From positions 1-6,672 of the forward strand of contig JAKORQ010000051.1 of NCBI GenBank assembly GCA_029777755.1: a stretch of 6,672 nt of DNA, read 5' to 3'. Both the position numbers and the translations under genes were made by a program. Positions 5,476-6,672 of the stretch are shown here, piece after piece. The notes under the pieces are model-generated. The model was not told where the DNA came from. It worked only from the letters and a program-made list of their open reading frames with translations, and made no database searches. This DNA comes from Planctomycetota bacterium. GTDB taxonomy: Bacteria > Planctomycetota > Phycisphaerae > Tepidisphaerales > Tepidisphaeraceae. Within the stretch, counting starts at the first letter, position 1. Every line of letters begins with the position of its first letter.

Positions 5476-6537
5476 GTGTCCGAGAAACTGAAAGCTGGTC
5501 TTGTTGGGTTGGGTGGCATCTGGAACTGGGCGCATCGTCCCACCCTTGTGGAGCATCCCGAGGTCGAGATCGTCGCTGTGTGCGATATCGTTCCTGAGAA
5601 GGCACAGAAATGGGCCAAGGAGCTTGGAGCCAAGGCCTATACCGACTTCAACGAGATGATCGCGGCCGGCGGCCTCGATTTCGTCGACATCATGACGCCA
5701 AATCTCTACCACTCGCAGGTTGCGGTGGCCGCCCTCAACGCCGGCATCAACGTGTTCACCGAGAAGCCCGACGCCATCAATACCGTCGAGGCCCAGAAGA
5801 TGGCCGACGCCGCCCGCGCCAGTGGCAAGGTTCTCATGTCGATGCGCAATAACCGCTGGCACCCCAACAGCCGCTGGCTCAAGCGCTATATTGAGTCGGG
5901 AGAGATGGGAGAGATCTACACCGGACGATGCGGCTGGATCCGCCGTCGCGGTATCCCCGGCGCCGGTGGCTGGTTCACCACCCGCGCCCTTTCCGGCGGC
6001 GGCCCGCTGATTGACCTGGGCGTGCACTTCATCGACGTGGCCATGTGGCTAATGGGAGATCCGGTGCCTGTCGCGGTCTCAGGGTGCACCTACCGCAAGT
6101 TCGCCGACTCCACCCTTTCCGACTCCGAGCACTCCAAGTTTGGCAGCAAGACCGACGGCGGAACTTTTGATGTCGAGGACCTGGCGATCGGCTTCATCCG
6201 CTTCAACAATGGCGCCAGCCTCCAGATCGAGTTCTCCTGGGCAAGTAACATCGAGAACGAGACGCTCTTCTGCGAGCTGCGCGGCACGCGCTCAGGCGCA
6301 TACCTCTCCCACGGCCAGCTCAAGATATTCTCCGAGGGGCCGGCCGGCCTGTACGACATCGCTCCCAAGGTCCCCAAGAACCCCTACCCCGATCATGCGA
6401 TGATGCTGCATCACTTCGTGGATGTGCTCAAGAAGCGGGCCGAACCGATCATCAAGCCCGAGCATGGCGTGAACATGATCAAGATCCTCACGGCCATGTA
6501 TGAGTCGGCCGACAAGGGACAGGAAGTGCGCCTCTAA
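5476..6537 (+). CDS. Gfo/Idh/MocA family NAD(P)-dependent oxidoreductase
   Basis: A 353-residue predicted cytoplasmic oxidoreductase with an N-terminal Rossmann domain (about 1-125) and a C-terminal beta-sheet substrate domain. Family members oxidise or reduce sugars, inositols and related polyols, or use NAD transiently in glycosidase-like reactions. The nucleotide loop reads GLGGIW (11-16), with Trp in place of the usual final Gly or Ala. The EKP motif is at 96-98 (TEKPDA). The catalytic stretch GGGPLIDLGVHFID (174-187) supplies Asp180 and His184, the usual active-site acid/base positions. There is no Tat or Sec signal, unlike many relatives in sugar-degrading bacteria. The start is a GTG with GGAGGA 5 nt upstream. 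No sugar transporter, isomerase or regulator is adjacent, so the substrate cannot be named. A large hairpin follows the stop codon. Confidence 0.93.
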   Translation: MSEKLKAGLVGLGGIWNWAHRPTLVEHPEVEIVAVCDIVPEKAQKWAKELGAKAYTDFNEMIAAGGLDFVDIMTPNLYHSQVAVAALNAGINVFTEKPDAINTVEAQKMADAARASGKVLMSMRNNRWHPNSRWLKRYIESGEMGEIYTGRCGWIRRRGIPGAGGWFTTRALSGGGPLIDLGVHFIDVAMWLMGDPVPVAVSGCTYRKFADSTLSDSEHSKFGSKTDGGTFDVEDLAIGFIRFNNGASLQIEFSWASNIENETLFCELRGTRSGAYLSHGQLKIFSEGPAGLYDIAPKVPKNPYPDHAMMLHHFVDVLKKRAEPIIKPEHGVNMIKILTAMYESADKGQEVRL

Positions 6538-6550
6538 GCGCCGCGATACT

Positions 6551-6609
6551 CGCTACGGGGAGCTGGTTGCACGATCGCGAGTGCAAAAAGCAACCAGCTT
6601 CCCGCAGTG
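6551..6609 (+). terminator. Large inverted repeat after the Gfo/Idh gene
   Basis: CGGGGAGCTGGTTGC (6556-6570) pairs with GCAACCAGCTTCCCG (6590-6604) as 15 bp with a single G-T wobble. One mismatch further out, CGCT (6551-6554) and AGTG (6606-6609) add four pairs including another wobble. The 19-nt loop contains an A5 run. An alternative inner hairpin, TTGCAC (6567-6572) with GTGCAA (6580-6585... loop GATCGCGA), uses part of the same left arm. It starts 13 nt after the stop codon, so a 3'-end or termination role is likely, but no T-run follows. It could also be a dispersed palindromic repeat. Confidence 0.55.
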
Positions 6610-6620
6610 GAGTGGAGTGG
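6606..6620. repeat. Three tandem AGTGG copies
   Basis: AGTGG occurs three times without interruption. The first copy overlaps the outer right arm of the large inverted repeat. It is short enough to be chance or slippage. Confidence 0.6.
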
Positions 6621-6672
6621 ACGTCTTCCGGTTTTCCATGGCACTGATCGTCAGTGTTTGTCGAGGATCACC

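Larger units (their letters stand above)
6538..6672. other. Right-end noncoding tail
   Basis: No gene can be supported here. Besides the large inverted repeat it contains three tandem copies of AGTGG (6606-6620) and a short perfect palindrome, CACTGA/TCAGTG with a 3-nt spacer (6642-6656), followed by TTT. A minus-strand frame is open from the right edge to a TAG at 6555-6553 (39 codons), which could be the end of a gene outside the window. It resembles nothing I recognise, and it runs through the inverted repeat, so I do not call it. Confidence 0.5.

Noticed and set aside
5455..6027. A minus-strand open frame opposite the Gfo/Idh gene
   Set aside because: Codon-aligned antisense shadow; its start region has no ribosome binding site and its product is low-complexity and unrecognised.
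6638..6672. A gene starting at the ATG at 6638 (MALIVSVCRGS...)
   Set aside because: No ribosome binding site at a suitable distance and only 11 complete codons before the edge.

Overview
The window is a GC-rich, gene-dense bacterial stretch with six protein-coding genes (one cut by the left edge) and short intergenic gaps. It holds no RNA genes, mobile elements or CRISPR array that I can see. The gene set is mostly housekeeping: a phosphohexomutase-family protein, a SlyD-type prolyl isomerase, a Bax inhibitor-1 family membrane protein, dihydrolipoyl dehydrogenase, prolyl-tRNA synthetase and a Gfo/Idh/MocA oxidoreductase. The organism is a bacterium. The prolyl-tRNA synthetase is of the archaeal/eukaryotic-like type, which occurs in only some bacterial phyla, and together with the sugar oxidoreductase it is compatible with a planctomycete-like or other environmental lineage. 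That placement is a guess, not a demonstrated assignment.

Layout: the mutase fragment (2-814, plus strand) converges on slyD. Four genes then run on the minus strand, read from right to left: proS (5374-3836), lpd (3722-2331), the Bax1-I gene (2196-1492) and slyD (1381-872). Gaps of 113, 134 and 110 bp separate them, and hairpins with terminator or operator character sit in these gaps, so they look like separately controlled genes rather than one tight operon. A 101-bp divergent region separates proS from the plus-strand Gfo/Idh gene (5476-6537). A 135-bp tail after it carries a very strong inverted repeat and no recognisable gene.

Functionally the genes are loosely connected at best: central metabolism (lpd), translation (proS), protein folding or nickel handling (slyD), membrane ion homeostasis (Bax1-I) and sugar metabolism (mutase, Gfo/Idh). 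I find no evidence of a new multi-gene system. The best leads are local: a mutase-family protein whose metal-binding aspartate loop is largely replaced; two palindromes abutting or overlapping the ribosome binding sites of lpd and the Bax1-I gene, each with a -10-like hexamer in its spacer; and a long hairpin after the Gfo/Idh gene that can fold in two mutually exclusive ways.
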